A DNA stretch of 64,000 nucleotides from Ramlibacter pinisoli (GTDB taxonomy: Bacteria; Pseudomonadota; Gammaproteobacteria; Burkholderiales; Burkholderiaceae_C): positions 248,001 to 312,000 of the forward strand of contig NZ_WSEL01000009.1 in NCBI RefSeq assembly GCF_009758015.1, given 5' to 3'. Of the stretch, positions 16,137 through 29,535 are shown piece by piece; the stretch's first letter is position 1; every line of letters starts with the position of its first letter. The notes under the pieces were generated by a model. That model saw only the letters and a list, made by a program, of their open reading frames with translations, ran no database searches and was not told the origin of the DNA. Position numbers and translations under genes: made by a program.

Positions 16137-17480
16137 TCACGGCTGCCACCAGTTGCCGGAGGCGACGATCATCGGCAGCAGCTGCAGCTCGCCGTCGTAG
16201 TAGGTGGTCGAGAAGTTGTTGGCGTTGTACGACCACAGGGCGTTCAGGTAGTCCTGGTGCGAGCTGCTGACCATCGCGCCGCACAGCTGCGGGCCGATCA
16301 TGCCCTTGGGCTGCCAGCCGGACGGACGGTCCAGCGCGCTGCCGTCCAGGCGGTAGCCGGTCGCGGTGCGCGCCGGGTCACCGCCGGTGTCGGCCTTGAA
16401 GAAGTTCATCATCTTGTCGCACACGTTCTTCCAGCGCACGTCGCCCGAGGTCACGTAATCGGTGCCCCAGCGCCACGGGTTGCGCTGGGCGTTCACGAAG
16501 TAGTGCATCTCGGTGGCCGTGCCGTCGCCCATGCCGCCCGGCGAGGGCACCGGGTTGCTGCCGCTGTTGACGATGAAGTCGGGCATCATGCCGGCGTTCG
16601 GCGAGAACTGGGTCTGCATGCGGTCGATCAGCTCGTAGGCGCGATCGATGGCCGATGTGCTCCAGAACGTGTCGCCAGTCGCCTTCGCGAACGCGCGGAA
16701 GTGGCTGATCATGTAGTCGGAGGTCCGGCTCGTCTCCGGCGACGGCAGGCCCTTGGTCGTGCCGTCCGACTTCATGTTCCACGTCTTCATCGCGTTGATC
16801 GTGTTGATGCCTTCCTGCTTGTAGTTCCAGGTGCCCGTGGAACCCCACTGGCGGTCGGCCATCAGCAGCGCCATCGCGATGTCCAGGTCGCCGTCCATGG
16901 CGTTCCAGCCACCGCCGGCCGCACCGCTCGAGGAGCCGTCGGCTTCCAGGCGCCAATCCATCAGGTACTGGCCCACGCCGGGGATGCTGTAGGCCGGGCG
17001 GGCACGCACGGTCTTGAGCAGGGCGTCGAAGGTGGAACGCGCGTTGGAGTCATGACCGGCCATCAGCACGGTGATGAGCATGGCGTAGCCGGCGGCCTCG
17101 GACACGGTCAGGTAGTTGTTGGCGAAGCGCAGCGCCTTGCCGCCCGAGACGCTGGGCACGTCGACGATGTTGCCCTTCCAGGAGTCGTAGGCGCGACGGA
17201 TCGAGTCGTCCATGGACGAGTTGGACACGTTGTTCGGCATGATGCCGGCCACGTAGGCGTCCAGGCGCGCACCGAAGGGGTAGGAGTTGGGGCCGGACAC
17301 CGCGCTGCGCGTGGTCGAGCTGGCGATGGTGCTGGCCGTGCTGGTGTTCGTGGAGGCCGCTGCGGTCCCCGCAGAGCCGGCCGTGTCGACCGTGCCACCA
17401 CCGCCGCCGCCACCACAGGCGGTCAGTGCGAGGGCGACGGAGGTCGCGGAGCCGGATTGGAGGAAGAGACGTCTTTTCAT
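16137..17480 (-). CDS. glycoside hydrolase family 8 lipoprotein
   Basis: A 447-residue exported enzyme. The N-terminus KRRLFLQSGSATSVALALTAC combines a twin-arginine-like motif with a lipobox (LTAC), followed by seven glycines and a Thr/Ser/Ala-rich linker to about residue 65. The catalytic domain has the GH8 acid in SEAAGYAMLI (Glu128; most members have SEGxGYGML) and the DGDLDIAMALL block (Asp196-Asp200) that carries the second catalytic carboxylate. GH8 enzymes are inverting endo-beta-1,4-glucanases, xylanases or chitosanases in an (alpha/alpha)6 barrel. No bcs cellulose genes are adjacent, so a role in polysaccharide degradation or remodelling at the cell surface is inferred. Confidence 0.87.
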   Translation of the reverse strand: MKRRLFLQSGSATSVALALTACGGGGGGGTVDTAGSAGTAAASTNTSTASTIASSTTRSAVSGPNSYPFGARLDAYVAGIMPNNVSNSSMDDSIRRAYDSWKGNIVDVPSVSGGKALRFANNYLTVSEAAGYAMLITVLMAGHDSNARSTFDALLKTVRARPAYSIPGVGQYLMDWRLEADGSSSGAAGGGWNAMDGDLDIAMALLMADRQWGSTGTWNYKQEGINTINAMKTWNMKSDGTTKGLPSPETSRTSDYMISHFRAFAKATGDTFWSTSAIDRAYELIDRMQTQFSPNAGMMPDFIVNSGSNPVPSPGGMGDGTATEMHYFVNAQRNPWRWGTDYVTSGDVRWKNVCDKMMNFFKADTGGDPARTATGYRLDGSALDRPSGWQPKGMIGPQLCGAMVSSSHQDYLNALWSYNANNFSTTYYDGELQLLPMIVASGNWWQP

Positions 17481-18084
17481 GTTCAACAACTTTTTTGGGG
17501 TTGTGGTCGGGGCACTTCTTGGTCTGCGTGCGTGCCTGAACCTGTTGAAGGAATGAACTGCGGAGCACGGGGATCGGCTGGATCGCGGACGGCCGGGTTG
17601 CGGCGGTTGCGTCAGGCCAGGTGCAAACCTCAGCGAGAGCAGCGAATGTAGTAGGACACGTCCCACATCCGCGTCCTCCGGCCGCTGACATTCGTAACGT
17701 CATGTCCCGGCTGGAAAGCTCGGCGACGCACGATTCGAACCCCCCTCTTACGTAGTCCCCCGGACCGATCCCAGCCGTAGCCGCAAACGGTTGAGCCCCC
17801 CGCGGGGACTGGCTCTGCGGCCCCTGCGGAAGCTCGGCGGCGCGGGCTGGCTCGGCCGCAAATGGGGGGGCTCAGCCGGGCGCTCCAAGGCCCAGCCAGC
17901 GGCCTCCAGGAAAAAATGGGATGTCAAAGTTACGACTGCACGCGACTGTTCGTGGCGCAGATACCGACTGATGAGCTGGAGATAGCTCAACAGTGGCCCA
18001 CGTTGGGAGCGTGTTGGCGGATGTCGCACGGAGCCGAAGCCGTCCGACCGTGGGAACGGGCGGCCCGGTCTACGCTGGGAAGAG
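17481..18084. other. 604-base intergenic region
   Basis: No convincing gene. It holds the upstream region of the minus-strand GH8 gene (an A-rich leader just before its start), a T-arm-like fragment near 17730 that is not a tRNA, and the inverted-repeat element at 17788-17878. The remainder shows nothing I can name. Confidence 0.5.
17788..17878. repeat. inverted-repeat-bounded element
   Basis: CGGTTGAGCCCCCC (17788-17801) is the inverted complement, with one mismatch, of GGGGGGCTCAGCCG (17865-17878). The 63 bases between are GC-rich and contain further short self-complementary stretches (GGCTCTGCGG, GGCTCGGCCGC). It could be a small mobile intergenic repeat or a long hairpin. No T-tract follows. 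No second copy occurs in this window. Confidence 0.5.
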
Positions 18085-18336
18085 ATGGCCCATCCCGACC
18101 TTCCCAAACGCGGCACCCGCATCACCACCGCCGAAGGCGACTGGGAGGTGCTGGAGGTGATGCTGCTGGGCCGCGAGCCGCTGCACTACGCCGTGCGCGT
18201 GGCCTGCACCCCTGGCGCGGGGGGAAGCCTGTCGCTCATGCTGTCGCGCATGGAGTTCGAAGCGCTGCTGGCCCGCGCCAGCACGCAGGCGCCGACGGGG
18301 GCTGGCGGCCGCGGCAAGGCGGCGCCGCGCCGCTGA
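18085..18336 (+). CDS. small hypothetical protein
   Basis: An 83-residue soluble product with a beta-rich middle (GTRITTAEGDWEVLEVML, residues 10-27; HYAVRVACTPGAGGSLSLML) and a basic, low-complexity tail. I do not recognise the family. A purine-rich stretch (GGGAAGAG) lies right against the ATG. Two hairpins follow its stop, suggesting a monocistronic unit. Confidence 0.5.
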   Translation: MAHPDLPKRGTRITTAEGDWEVLEVMLLGREPLHYAVRVACTPGAGGSLSLMLSRMEFEALLARASTQAPTGAGGRGKAAPRR

Positions 18337-18342
18337 GCCGGA

Positions 18343-18393
18343 GCCGGGGTTCCCAGGACACCCCGGCCCCCTCCTTCTTATTAGAGGAAGGAG
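18343..18393 (+). terminator. tandem hairpins after the small gene
   Basis: GCCGGGGT/ACCCCGGC (18343-18367) is followed by CCCTCCTTCTT, and then by a second hairpin CTCCTTC/GAAGGAG (18371-18393). The first is a plausible terminator with a weak T-rich tail. The remaining bases up to 18748 show no gene. Confidence 0.5.
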
Positions 18394-18748
18394 CACCCAG
18401 CACCGGCGCCCCAGCTGCTGGCGCGTCGCGTGAGGGAGTCGGGTTTCCCCTGAAGGGCGCCGCTTGTCTCGCCCCGGCATCCTTGGACCAGAGTCAGCCC
18501 ATCCGTGCGGGACAATGGGGGCCGGTTCGACCTGCTATTTCTGTCCATCCCGCCCCTGGCGCCCCGCTTACAGTCCCTGCCACCCGCGTTCCCGGCCCCG
18601 CCATGACTTTCCCGCCCATCGCTTCCGGCCTGCCCACGCCCCTGCCCGCCTCCTCGAACCGCCGTGCTGCCGGCGGGCCGGGGCTGCAGGCGACACCGGC
18701 GGCCGCGTCCACCGGCGCGCCCGCCATGCAGGCCTGAACGGCAGGGGC

Positions 18749-22080
<3,332 letters not shown>

Positions 22081-22084
<4 letters not shown>

Positions 22085-24621
22085 CTGCCGCCGGCGACGC
22101 CCGGGGCCGCGCTTGCGCCGCCGGCCAGCAGGCGCTCCAGCGGCAGCGTGAACGAGAAGGTGGCGCCGCGATCGGGCTCCGAGCGGGCCCAGATCCGTCC
22201 ACCGTGCCGCTCGACGATGCGCCGCACCAGCGCCAGGCCGACGCCGGTGCCCTCGAATTCGTCGGCCTTGTGCAGCCGCGAGAACGGCGTGAACAGCTTG
22301 CCGGCGTAGGCCGGATCGAAGCCGGCGCCGTTGTCCTGCACCGAGAACACCAGCTCGCCGTCGCCGCGCTCGCAGGCGACCCGCACGACCGGCTGCTCGC
22401 GCCGGCCGCTGTACTTGACGGCGTTGGACAGCAGGTTGTGCCAGACCTGGCGCAGCGTGGCCTGGTCCGCCAGCACGCGCGGCAGCGGCTGCACCTCGAT
22501 GCGCGCGGCGGGCGGGCGCGGCACCTCGGCCAGCACCTCGGACAGCAGGCGCTGCAGGTCGACCGGCGAGTCGACCAGCGGCTCGCGGCCGGCCCGCGCC
22601 AGGGCCAGGAAGCCCTCGATCAGCAGGTTCATGCGGGCCGCGTTGGCCACCACGCGTGCGGCGTAGCCGCGCGCGCGCCACGGATCGTCGCGATCGAGCG
22701 CCTCGGTCATCGCCTGGGCGAAGCCGTCGATGGAGGCGAGCGGTGCGCGCAGGTCGTGCGCGACCGAATACGAGAACGATTCGAGCGCCTGGTTGGTCTG
22801 GGCCAGTTCGGCCGTGCGCTCGCCGATGCGCTGCTCCAGCGTGCGGTTGGCCTCCTCCAGCGCCTGCTGGGCCTGGTGCAGGGAGCTGACGTCGATGACC
22901 GAGCCGTAGAAGATGACGGAGCCGTCGGCTGCGAGCTCGGGCAGCGCGTTGGTCAGCACGTGGCGCAAGCCGGCACGCGGCAGCAGCAAGCGGTACTCGG
23001 CGACCAGCGGCTCGAGCGAACGGGCGCTCCCGGCCACCAGCTGCTCGACGCGGTCGCGGTCCAGCGGGTGCAGGCGCTCGAAGGCGGGCCGCGCATCGTG
23101 CGCCACGTCGGCCGGGTCGAGCTCGAACACCGCGCGCAGGCCCTGGCTGGCGAACGGGATGCGGGTGTGGCCGTCCGGCAGCATCTGGAACATGAAGATG
23201 GCGCCCGGCACGTTGCTCGAGATCTTCTCCAGCAGGTTGCGGTTGCGCAGCTCGCTCTCGCGCAGTTCGCGCTGCAGTTCGGGGAGGCGCTCGAGCATCT
23301 GGTTGAAGCCCGCGGCCACCGCCGCCAGTTCGGCCGGGCCGCGCTCGGGCGCGCGCACCGAGAAATCGCCGACGGCCGCGCCCGCGGCGGTGCGCCGCAG
23401 CCCCTGCAGCGGGCCGGTGATGCTGCGGCCGATCACCAGCACCAGCCACACGCACAAGGCCACGATGGCCAGGCCCACCAGCAGCGAATGCAGGAACGCG
23501 GTGCGCGCCGGCCCGTAGATGCTGGCGACCGGCACGCCGGCCGCGACGTACCAGCCGGTGCGCCCCACGGGCGCCACGCCGGTCAGCCGCTCGACGCCGT
23601 CGGGACCCCTCGCCCGGGTGGTGGTGGCGTCGGGGAGATCGACGGCCATGCGCTGCACCACGCCGGGATCGCTGGCGCGGGTGCCGACGTACTCGAGGCC
23701 GCCCGGGAAGCGCCCGGCTCGCTGGCGCAGCGGGTCCACCAGGACCACCGCCCCGCCGTCGGGCAGCGGCGTCTCCACCAGCGGGACCAGCGCCGACACC
23801 GGCAGCACCATCTCGACGGCGCCGCGCAGGGCACCGTCGGCGCCGAAGACGGGCTGGACCACGGCGAAGCGCCAGACGTCGGCAACGCCCTCGCGCCCGA
23901 GGGGCGCGACCAGCGGGGCGCGGGTGCGCTGCAACGCCTGCGTCCAGGCCGGCGGCGGCAGGTTGCGGCGCTCGGGCCGGCCGCAGGCCAGGCGGCCATC
24001 GGCGTGGAAGCTGGAGATCTCGAACACCGCCTCGTGGATGGCCGCCAGCTCGGGCAGCAGTGGATCGCAGGCGGCCGGGTCGAGTGCGCGCACCGCATCG
24101 CGCTGCGCCAGCGACGCGGCGATGCGCTGTTGCGAGTTGAAGAAGCTGGCGACATCGGACGCGGTGTTCCGGGCCACGTCGCGGACCAGCCGGTCAGCCG
24201 CGTCGACCTGCAACCGCGTGTCGCGCGACACGTTCCACCCGAGCAGGGCCACCATCGGCAGGCCGGTGGCCAGGACCAGCAGCGACAGCAGCACCACCAC
24301 CGGCAGGCGGCCGCGGCCGGACGGCTGCAGCTGCGGCGGCAGCAGGGTGGAGGCCTCGTCGGGCGAGCGGTGGCGGCGCAACGCCAGCACGGCATAGACG
24401 AACAGCGCGGACAGCAGCACGAAGCCGCCGCCCTTCCAGCTCTGGAAGACGGTGAGCGACTCGGGGGTGGTGAACAGCAGCTGGCCGGCGCTGTCCGAAA
24501 ACAGGATCCAGAGCAGCCCGAACAGCAGGTAACCGGCCGCCAACACCAGCGCACCGGCGCGTCGCTGGAGCCAGTCGGCCAGGCGCGTCGGGGCGTCGGT
24601 CCGGACGAGCTCCTCGTTCAC
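22081..24621 (-). CDS. membrane sensor histidine kinase (Cache-HAMP-PAS)
   Basis: An 846-residue kinase from GTG 24621 (TTG 24639 is possible). Two N-terminal hydrophobic segments ([17 protein letters not shown] and [18 protein letters not shown]), a third ([16 protein letters not shown]), a periplasmic double-Cache-like sensor (~150-375), a fourth membrane segment ([19 protein letters not shown]), HAMP (~395-445), a PAS domain (~470-585), a coiled linker, HisKA with His622 in VAHDLRAPL, and a HATPase with DNGAGFD and GTGVGLAL. The [10 protein letters not shown]-box resembles phytochrome-like kinases. It converges with the hybrid kinase at 18749-22084, their stops overlapping. No cognate regulator is adjacent. 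Confidence 0.88.
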
Positions 24622-24760
24622 CCCGCGAGCATGCAGCAATGTGCAGGTGCTCGCAATCGCGGACCTGTCAGCGTTGACGGCCGGGCTACCCGTGTCGCGT
24701 GCTGCCCACGTTCACAGGTGCATCGGCCTTCACGGCCGACGTGTCACGGACGACCGCAGG

Positions 24761-25123
24761 TCAGGGTTCCTCGGTCGTCACTCCCAGCGGTTCGAGCGTG
24801 TTCGGGTCGAGTTCGAGGCGGATCAGGCGCACCACCTGGCCGCTGGGCAGGTCGCGCGGCACGCGGTCGCGGTCGAGATAGACGTTGCCCAGGCCCGGGC
24901 CATTCTTGGCATCGCGCACCACGGGCAGCCAGTGCACCAGCGTCCTGGGCTTGAGCCGGAACTTCAGGCCGGGCGCCGATCGCACCAGCGTGGCCACGGC
25001 GACGGCCGGCTCCATGTCGGTCCAGCCATCATCGTTCGGCGTGACCTGCACGACCTGGCCGTCGAGGACGGCCCGGATGAGCTCGGCATTCGGGATGGAA
25101 TGGGCGGGCGGGTTCGAGGTCAT
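24761..25123 (-). CDS. hypothetical protein
   Basis: A 120-residue soluble protein starting MTSNPPAHSIPNAELIRAVL. The middle GLKFRLKPRTLVHWLPVV and the acidic C-terminus (LELDPNTLEPLGVTTEEP) look like a compact globular domain; there is no signal peptide. I do not recognise a family. It lies divergent from the PAS kinase at 25269, with 145 bases between that may hold both promoters. Confidence 0.6.
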   Translation of the reverse strand: MTSNPPAHSIPNAELIRAVLDGQVVQVTPNDDGWTDMEPAVAVATLVRSAPGLKFRLKPRTLVHWLPVVRDAKNGPGLGNVYLDRDRVPRDLPSGQVVRLIRLELDPNTLEPLGVTTEEP

Positions 25124-25253
25124 CCACGAATGGTGCGGCAAACAGGCCCTGCCGTCGCCACTGCCGGGCCCCGCCGCAACGGATTGCAGCAACCGTTGCG
25201 CCTGCTGACTCCTGCTGGGCCGCGGGCCGCCACGGCCGGGTTCCGCCCGCCTG

Positions 25254-25259
25254 TATTCT
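25254..25259 (+). promoter_or_regulatory. candidate -10 element of the PAS kinase
   Basis: TATTCT ends 9 bases before the ATG at 25269 and is immediately preceded by TG. This spacing would give a leaderless or nearly leaderless mRNA, consistent with the absence of a Shine-Dalgarno. No good -35 is visible. Confidence 0.3.
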
Positions 25260-25268
25260 GGGTGGCCG

Positions 25269-26429
25269 ATGCAAGATCCCCTGGCCCCCGGTACGCTGCA
25301 GCGTGCGCTCATCGACGGACTGCTGACCCAGACCAAGGAATACGCCCTCGTCGCGCTCGACGCCGGAGGCCGCGTCGTCGCCTGGTGCGGCGCCGCGGAA
25401 ACCCTGCTCGGCCACGCGGCCGGGGAGGCCATCGGCCGGCACGTGGGCGAGTTGCTGTTCACCCCGGAAGACCGGGCGAAGGGCTTCCACGACCACGAAC
25501 TCGAGGTCGCGCGGCGCGACAGCCGCTCGGAGGACGACCGCTGGCACCTGCGCAAGGACGGCACGCGCATCTGGGTCACCGGCTCCGTCGACGCCATCCG
25601 CGATGCCCAGGGCCAACTGATCGGCTTCGTGAAGGTCATGCGCGACCGCTCGGACCTGCACACCTGGACCAAGGGCCTGGAAGCCGAGCGCGACCGGCTG
25701 CAGGCGGCGCACCAGAGGACCCTGCAGTTCCTGCGCACGCTGGGCCACGAGATGCGCAATCCCATGGCCCCGCTGCAGAACTCCGCCTTCATCCTGGAAA
25801 AGCTCCATTCCGACGAGAAGACCCGGCGCGTGGTCGACATCATCCAGAGCCAGGTCGGCGCGCTGCGCAGGCTGGCGGAAGACCTGATGGAGGTCTCGCG
25901 GCTGGAGGGCGGCAAGGTCGGCCTGCAGCTGGAGCCGGCAGACCTGCGCGAGGTCGCGCTGGGCTCGGTCACCGCGCTGCAGCCGCAGGCGCGCATCAAG
26001 GGCGTGGCCCTCGAATGCATCCTGCCGGCCGGGCGCCTGCCGGTGCGGATCGATGCCGACCGTTTCCAGCAGGTGCTGCTGAACCTGGTGGGCAATGCGA
26101 TCAAGTACACCCCCGCCGGCGGTTCGATCTGGCTCAAGCCCACGCAGGAAGGCGACGACGTCCTGTTGCGCGTCGAGGACACCGGCATCGGCATCGACCC
26201 CCAGGAGCTGCCGCGCATCTTCGACCTGTTCAGCCGGGAACAGGCGGCGCAGGACATCGACCCGAGCGGCCTGGGGATCGGCCTGGCCGTGGTGCGCGAG
26301 GTGATGCAGTTGCACGGCGGCAGCGTCCAGGCGCGCAGCGCGGGACGCGACAAGGGGTCCGAGTTCACCGTGCGCCTGCCACTGGACCCGGGCGAGCCGC
26401 AGCCGCCGGCACAACTGCCGCTGCCCTGA
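25269..26429 (+). CDS. PAS-domain sensor histidine kinase
   Basis: A 386-residue cytoplasmic kinase with one N-terminal PAS domain (~20-130, ending RIWVTGSVDAIRDAQGQLIGF), HisKA with His160 in LGHEMRNPMAPLQN, and a HATPase with NLVGNAIKYTP (N box), VEDTGIGIDP (G1) and GLGIGLAVVREV (G2). It has no membrane segment. It is divergent from a hypothetical gene and 55 bases upstream of the DUF3297 gene. No receiver or regulator is coupled to it, so its partner is elsewhere. Confidence 0.9.
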   Translation: MQDPLAPGTLQRALIDGLLTQTKEYALVALDAGGRVVAWCGAAETLLGHAAGEAIGRHVGELLFTPEDRAKGFHDHELEVARRDSRSEDDRWHLRKDGTRIWVTGSVDAIRDAQGQLIGFVKVMRDRSDLHTWTKGLEAERDRLQAAHQRTLQFLRTLGHEMRNPMAPLQNSAFILEKLHSDEKTRRVVDIIQSQVGALRRLAEDLMEVSRLEGGKVGLQLEPADLREVALGSVTALQPQARIKGVALECILPAGRLPVRIDADRFQQVLLNLVGNAIKYTPAGGSIWLKPTQEGDDVLLRVEDTGIGIDPQELPRIFDLFSREQAAQDIDPSGLGIGLAVVREVMQLHGGSVQARSAGRDKGSEFTVRLPLDPGEPQPPAQLPLP

Positions 26430-26484
26430 GCTGCGGAAGGCGGCGCGCAAGGCGGGCCGGCGCTTTTCTGCACAATGCGGCCCC

Positions 26485-26745
26485 ATGACTGACGAAGCCA
26501 CGCCCCCCACCGACCGCCCCGCCCTGCCCGACCGCCTGTCCATCGACCCCCGCAGCCCGCACCACGTGCGCGAGGTGTTCCAGTACGAGGTCGGCATCCG
26601 CTTCAACGGCAAGGTGCGCGAGGACGTCGAGGAGTACTGTGTCAGCGAGGGCTGGATCCGGGTGCCGGCCGGCAAGACGGTGGACCGCAAGGGCCACCCA
26701 CTGATGATCAAGCTCAAGGGCGCCGTGGAGGCGTTCTACAAGTAG
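26485..26745 (+). CDS. DUF3297 family protein
   Basis: An 86-residue protein matching the conserved DUF3297 pattern: PDRLSIDPRSPHH near residue 15, then EVGIRFNGKVREDVEEYC and SEGWIRVPAGKTVDR, ending IKLKGAVEAFYK. The family is small, cytoplasmic, widespread in proteobacteria and without known function; it often has a glutathione-S-transferase or peptidase neighbour, which is not the case here. No Shine-Dalgarno precedes ATG 26485 and a TGCACAAT stretch lies about 10 bases upstream, so a leaderless transcript is possible. Confidence 0.88.
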   Translation: MTDEATPPTDRPALPDRLSIDPRSPHHVREVFQYEVGIRFNGKVREDVEEYCVSEGWIRVPAGKTVDRKGHPLMIKLKGAVEAFYK

Positions 26746-26770
26746 CGCGGACCGCGCGCCGGCCGCGCCC

Positions 26771-29017
26771 TCAGTCCCAGCCGCCCTCGTGCTGCCGCTG
26801 CACCCGCAGCGACACCCGCTCGCGCAGGCGCCAGCGCGCCGCGTCGGTCAGCATGCGCCCCGCCCAGCGGTAGACGTTGGCCTCGCGCACCGTGCTGCGC
26901 AGGTGCGCCATGCGCTCGCGCTGCTCGCCCACCGGCATGGTCAGCGCCTGGTGCAGCGCGTCGGCCACCTCCTCGACGTGGTAGGGGTTGACGACCAGCG
27001 CCTCGGGCAGGTCGCGCGCCGCGCCGGCGAACCGGCTGAGCACGAGCACGCCCTGCTCGTCGTCGCGCGCCGCGACGAATTCCTTGGACACCAGGTTCAT
27101 GCCGTCGTGCAGGCTGGTGACCAGGCAGACGTCGGCCGCGCGGAACAGGCGGTTGACCGCGTCGTGCTCGTGGTGCCGTGCCAGCAGGCGCACCGGGTCG
27201 CGCCCGCCGGCGCCGAAACGCTGGTTGATGCGCCGCGCCAGTGCCTCGATGCGCTGCTGGAACGCCTGGTATTCCTCCAGCACCGCCCGGGTGGGCGCGG
27301 CCACCTGCACGAAGGTGAAGTGGTCGCGCCAGCGCGGGTGCTTCTCCAGCAGCCGCTCGACGGCGTGCAGCCGCTCCAGGATGCCCTTGGTGTAGTCGAA
27401 GCGGTCGACGCCCACCGCCAGCCGGTGGTCCGGCGGGATGTCCAGCTCCGCCCCGATGCGGCGGCGGCACTCGGCCGGCGACGGCATGGCGGCCACGGCT
27501 TCGGGCGACGGCCAGGCGATCGAGATCGGGTAGCTTTGCACCAGGCTCTGCTCGCCGCGGTAGCTCACCGTGGAGTGCTCGTGCTCGATGCGCGCCTCCA
27601 GGTAGCGGTCGACCGCGTCCAGGAAGTTCTTGCAGTGGTAGGGCGTGTGGAAGCCCACGATGGTGCTGCCCAGCAGGCCCTCGAGCAGCTCGGTGCGCCA
27701 GGGACAGATGCCGAACGATTCGGAGTTGGGCCAGGGGATGTGCCAGAAGGTCAGGATGGTCGCGCGCGGCAGCCGGCGCCGCACCATCGCCGGCAGCAGC
27801 GCGAAGTGGTAGTCCTGCACCAGCACGATGGGATCGTCGCTGCGTGCCTCGGACACCACTGCGTCGGCGAAGCGCTGGTTGACCTCGCGGTAGCACTGCC
27901 AGTCGGACTCGCGGAACACCGGCCGCACGTGGGCCACGTGGCACAGCGGCCACAGGCCCTCGTTGGCGAAGCCGTAGTAGTAGCCCTGTTCTTCCTCCGG
28001 CGTCAGCCAGAGGCGCCGCAGCCGGTACTCGTCCTGCCCCGGCGGCAGGCTCACGCGGTCGTTGCGGTCGACCACCGCGCGGTCGGCGCTGCCGCTGCCG
28101 TGGGCGATCCAGGTGCCCGAACAGGCCCGCATCACCGGCTCGACCGCCGTGACCAGCCCGCTGGCCGGGCGCCGCACCACGATCTGGCCGTCCTCGCCGC
28201 GCTCGTGCAGGTAAGGCTCGCGGTTGGAGACCACGATCACCTGGTCGCCGCGCAGCTGGGTGCGCAGCAGCGACTGCAGCTGCGGCGCATCCCAGACCGC
28301 GTCCTGCGGCCGCGAGCGCCGGTACTCGTCCTCCAGGTCGCGCAGGCGCGCGCGCAGGTCGGCCGCCAGCGGCTCCAGCTCCGGCGCGCCGGCCACCGGC
28401 GGTGTCAGGATGCCCTCGCCGCGCAGCAACGCCCGGGTGCCGCGCATCCAGCCGCGCCAACTCAGTTGTGCCACGGCCATCGTCACCAGCCCGATCAGGA
28501 CGCCCAGTCCGGCCAGCAGCGCGATCAGGTAATTGCGCGTGTCCTGGCTGCGCCGCTCGATGAAGCTCAGGTCGTGCAGCAGCACCAGCTGGCCTACCGG
28601 CCCGGTCTCGGCCGTCATCGCGTGCATGCTCACGTGCACCGGCCCGCCCTCGATGCTCAGTTGCTGCGAACGCTCCTGCGTGGCCTGCTCGGCCATCTCG
28701 CAATTGAGCCACTGCGGGAACAACGGGGTGCGCACCAGCAGCTCGCCCTTGGGCGAGCACCAGCCGATGGCCACCAGCCGCTCGTCCTGCACGACGCGGC
28801 CGAACAGGGCCGGCAGGCGCCGCCCGCGAGGGTCGGCCAGGGCTTCGGAGACCGAGTCGGCCAGCGTGTTGGCGACCAGCGCGCCGCGCAGGTTGAGGTC
28901 ACGCGCGAACCAGCGCAGCGTGAGCCGGTCCAGCACCGGCAGCGCCAGCCACGCGACCAGCGCCAGCACCGCCACCAGCGGCACCAGGAAGCGCAGTTGC
29001 AGCTTGATCCACCTCAC
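26771..29017 (-). CDS. trehalose-6-phosphate synthase (GT20) fused to a membrane sensor-like module
   Basis: A 748-residue protein from GTG 29017, which overlaps the upstream stop (GTGA). Residues ~8-28 and ~150-175 are membrane segments flanking a periplasmic domain of ~120 residues, followed by a HAMP-like linker. From ~255 onward it is a GT20 glucosyltransferase with VVSNREPY at the N-terminal loop, [30 protein letters not shown] (UDP-glucose/phosphate binding) and [12 protein letters not shown]. OtsA alone is ~460-480 residues, so the first ~250 residues are an addition. It should make trehalose 6-phosphate from UDP-glucose and glucose-6-phosphate at the membrane. No otsB phosphatase is nearby. 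Confidence 0.87.
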   Translation of the reverse strand: MRWIKLQLRFLVPLVAVLALVAWLALPVLDRLTLRWFARDLNLRGALVANTLADSVSEALADPRGRRLPALFGRVVQDERLVAIGWCSPKGELLVRTPLFPQWLNCEMAEQATQERSQQLSIEGGPVHVSMHAMTAETGPVGQLVLLHDLSFIERRSQDTRNYLIALLAGLGVLIGLVTMAVAQLSWRGWMRGTRALLRGEGILTPPVAGAPELEPLAADLRARLRDLEDEYRRSRPQDAVWDAPQLQSLLRTQLRGDQVIVVSNREPYLHERGEDGQIVVRRPASGLVTAVEPVMRACSGTWIAHGSGSADRAVVDRNDRVSLPPGQDEYRLRRLWLTPEEEQGYYYGFANEGLWPLCHVAHVRPVFRESDWQCYREVNQRFADAVVSEARSDDPIVLVQDYHFALLPAMVRRRLPRATILTFWHIPWPNSESFGICPWRTELLEGLLGSTIVGFHTPYHCKNFLDAVDRYLEARIEHEHSTVSYRGEQSLVQSYPISIAWPSPEAVAAMPSPAECRRRIGAELDIPPDHRLAVGVDRFDYTKGILERLHAVERLLEKHPRWRDHFTFVQVAAPTRAVLEEYQAFQQRIEALARRINQRFGAGGRDPVRLLARHHEHDAVNRLFRAADVCLVTSLHDGMNLVSKEFVAARDDEQGVLVLSRFAGAARDLPEALVVNPYHVEEVADALHQALTMPVGEQRERMAHLRSTVREANVYRWAGRMLTDAARWRLRERVSLRVQRQHEGGWD

Positions 29018-29271
29018 CGCCGGGCCCGGTTCTTCTGCCAGATGGCCACGAGGATGAGTGCGTATCCGAGCAAGCGCACCAGGTAGAACACCGGCTCGTG
29101 CTCGCTCGCATAGGGCACCAGCGAGAGCGCGATCCGGTTGGCCGTCTCGATCCAGAACGAGGCGGCGAAGTACAGGAAGAAGCGGTCGCCCGTGCGGCGC
29201 CAGAAACGCAGGAAAAACAGCCCGATCAGGGCGAAGCCCATGGCGACGGCGCCGGCCAGCAGGTCGTTCAT
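29014..29271 (-). CDS. small membrane protein, DUF5985-like
   Basis: An 85-residue protein with three hydrophobic segments (LLAGAVAMGFALIGLFFLRF, FFLYFAASFWIETANRIAL, FYLVRLLGYALILVAIW) and a basic C-terminus. It resembles the DUF5985 family of tiny membrane proteins; this assignment is from memory of the pattern. The next gene (trehalose synthase) overlaps its stop by 4 bases, and the preceding small membrane gene ends exactly where this one begins, so the four genes form one transcript. Confidence 0.7.
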   Translation of the reverse strand: MNDLLAGAVAMGFALIGLFFLRFWRRTGDRFFLYFAASFWIETANRIALSLVPYASEHEPVFYLVRLLGYALILVAIWQKNRARR

Positions 29272-29532
29272 TCAGTCATCCTCCCACACCAGACCCACCA
29301 GCAGCACGACCACCGCAGCCAGCGCGGTGCCCAGGCGAGCGGTGCGCAGGTCCACCTCGACCGGCCAGACCACCTTGTCGAGCACCAGCAGCACGTTGTT
29401 GGCGGCCAGCATCAGGAAGCACAGGGCGCTCCAGAAGAGCAGCGGAGCCCGCGAACCGGCCCAGGCGCGCCACAGCAGCCCGGCGGCGGCCAGGCTGGTC
29501 AGCGCACACAGTGAATAGATCAACGCGGCCAT
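29272..29532 (-). CDS. small membrane protein, DUF5985-like
   Basis: An 86-residue paralogue-like partner of the following gene, again with three hydrophobic segments (IYSLCALTSLAAAGLLWRAW, LFWSALCFLMLAANNVLLVL, LGTALAAVVVLLVGLVW). Both share the pattern FW-[SA]-x-[LI]-CF..A-N near the second segment. The start follows the regulator-like gene's stop by three bases and its own stop abuts the next start. Two such proteins side by side could form a hetero-oligomer in the membrane; this is inference. Confidence 0.7.
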   Translation of the reverse strand: MAALIYSLCALTSLAAAGLLWRAWAGSRAPLLFWSALCFLMLAANNVLLVLDKVVWPVEVDLRTARLGTALAAVVVLLVGLVWEDD

Positions 29533-29535
29533 GGG

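Noticed and set aside
17725..17750. T-arm-like sequence GATTCGAACCCCCC suggesting a tRNA
   Set aside because: No acceptor, D or anticodon arm can be paired around it; at most a fragment.
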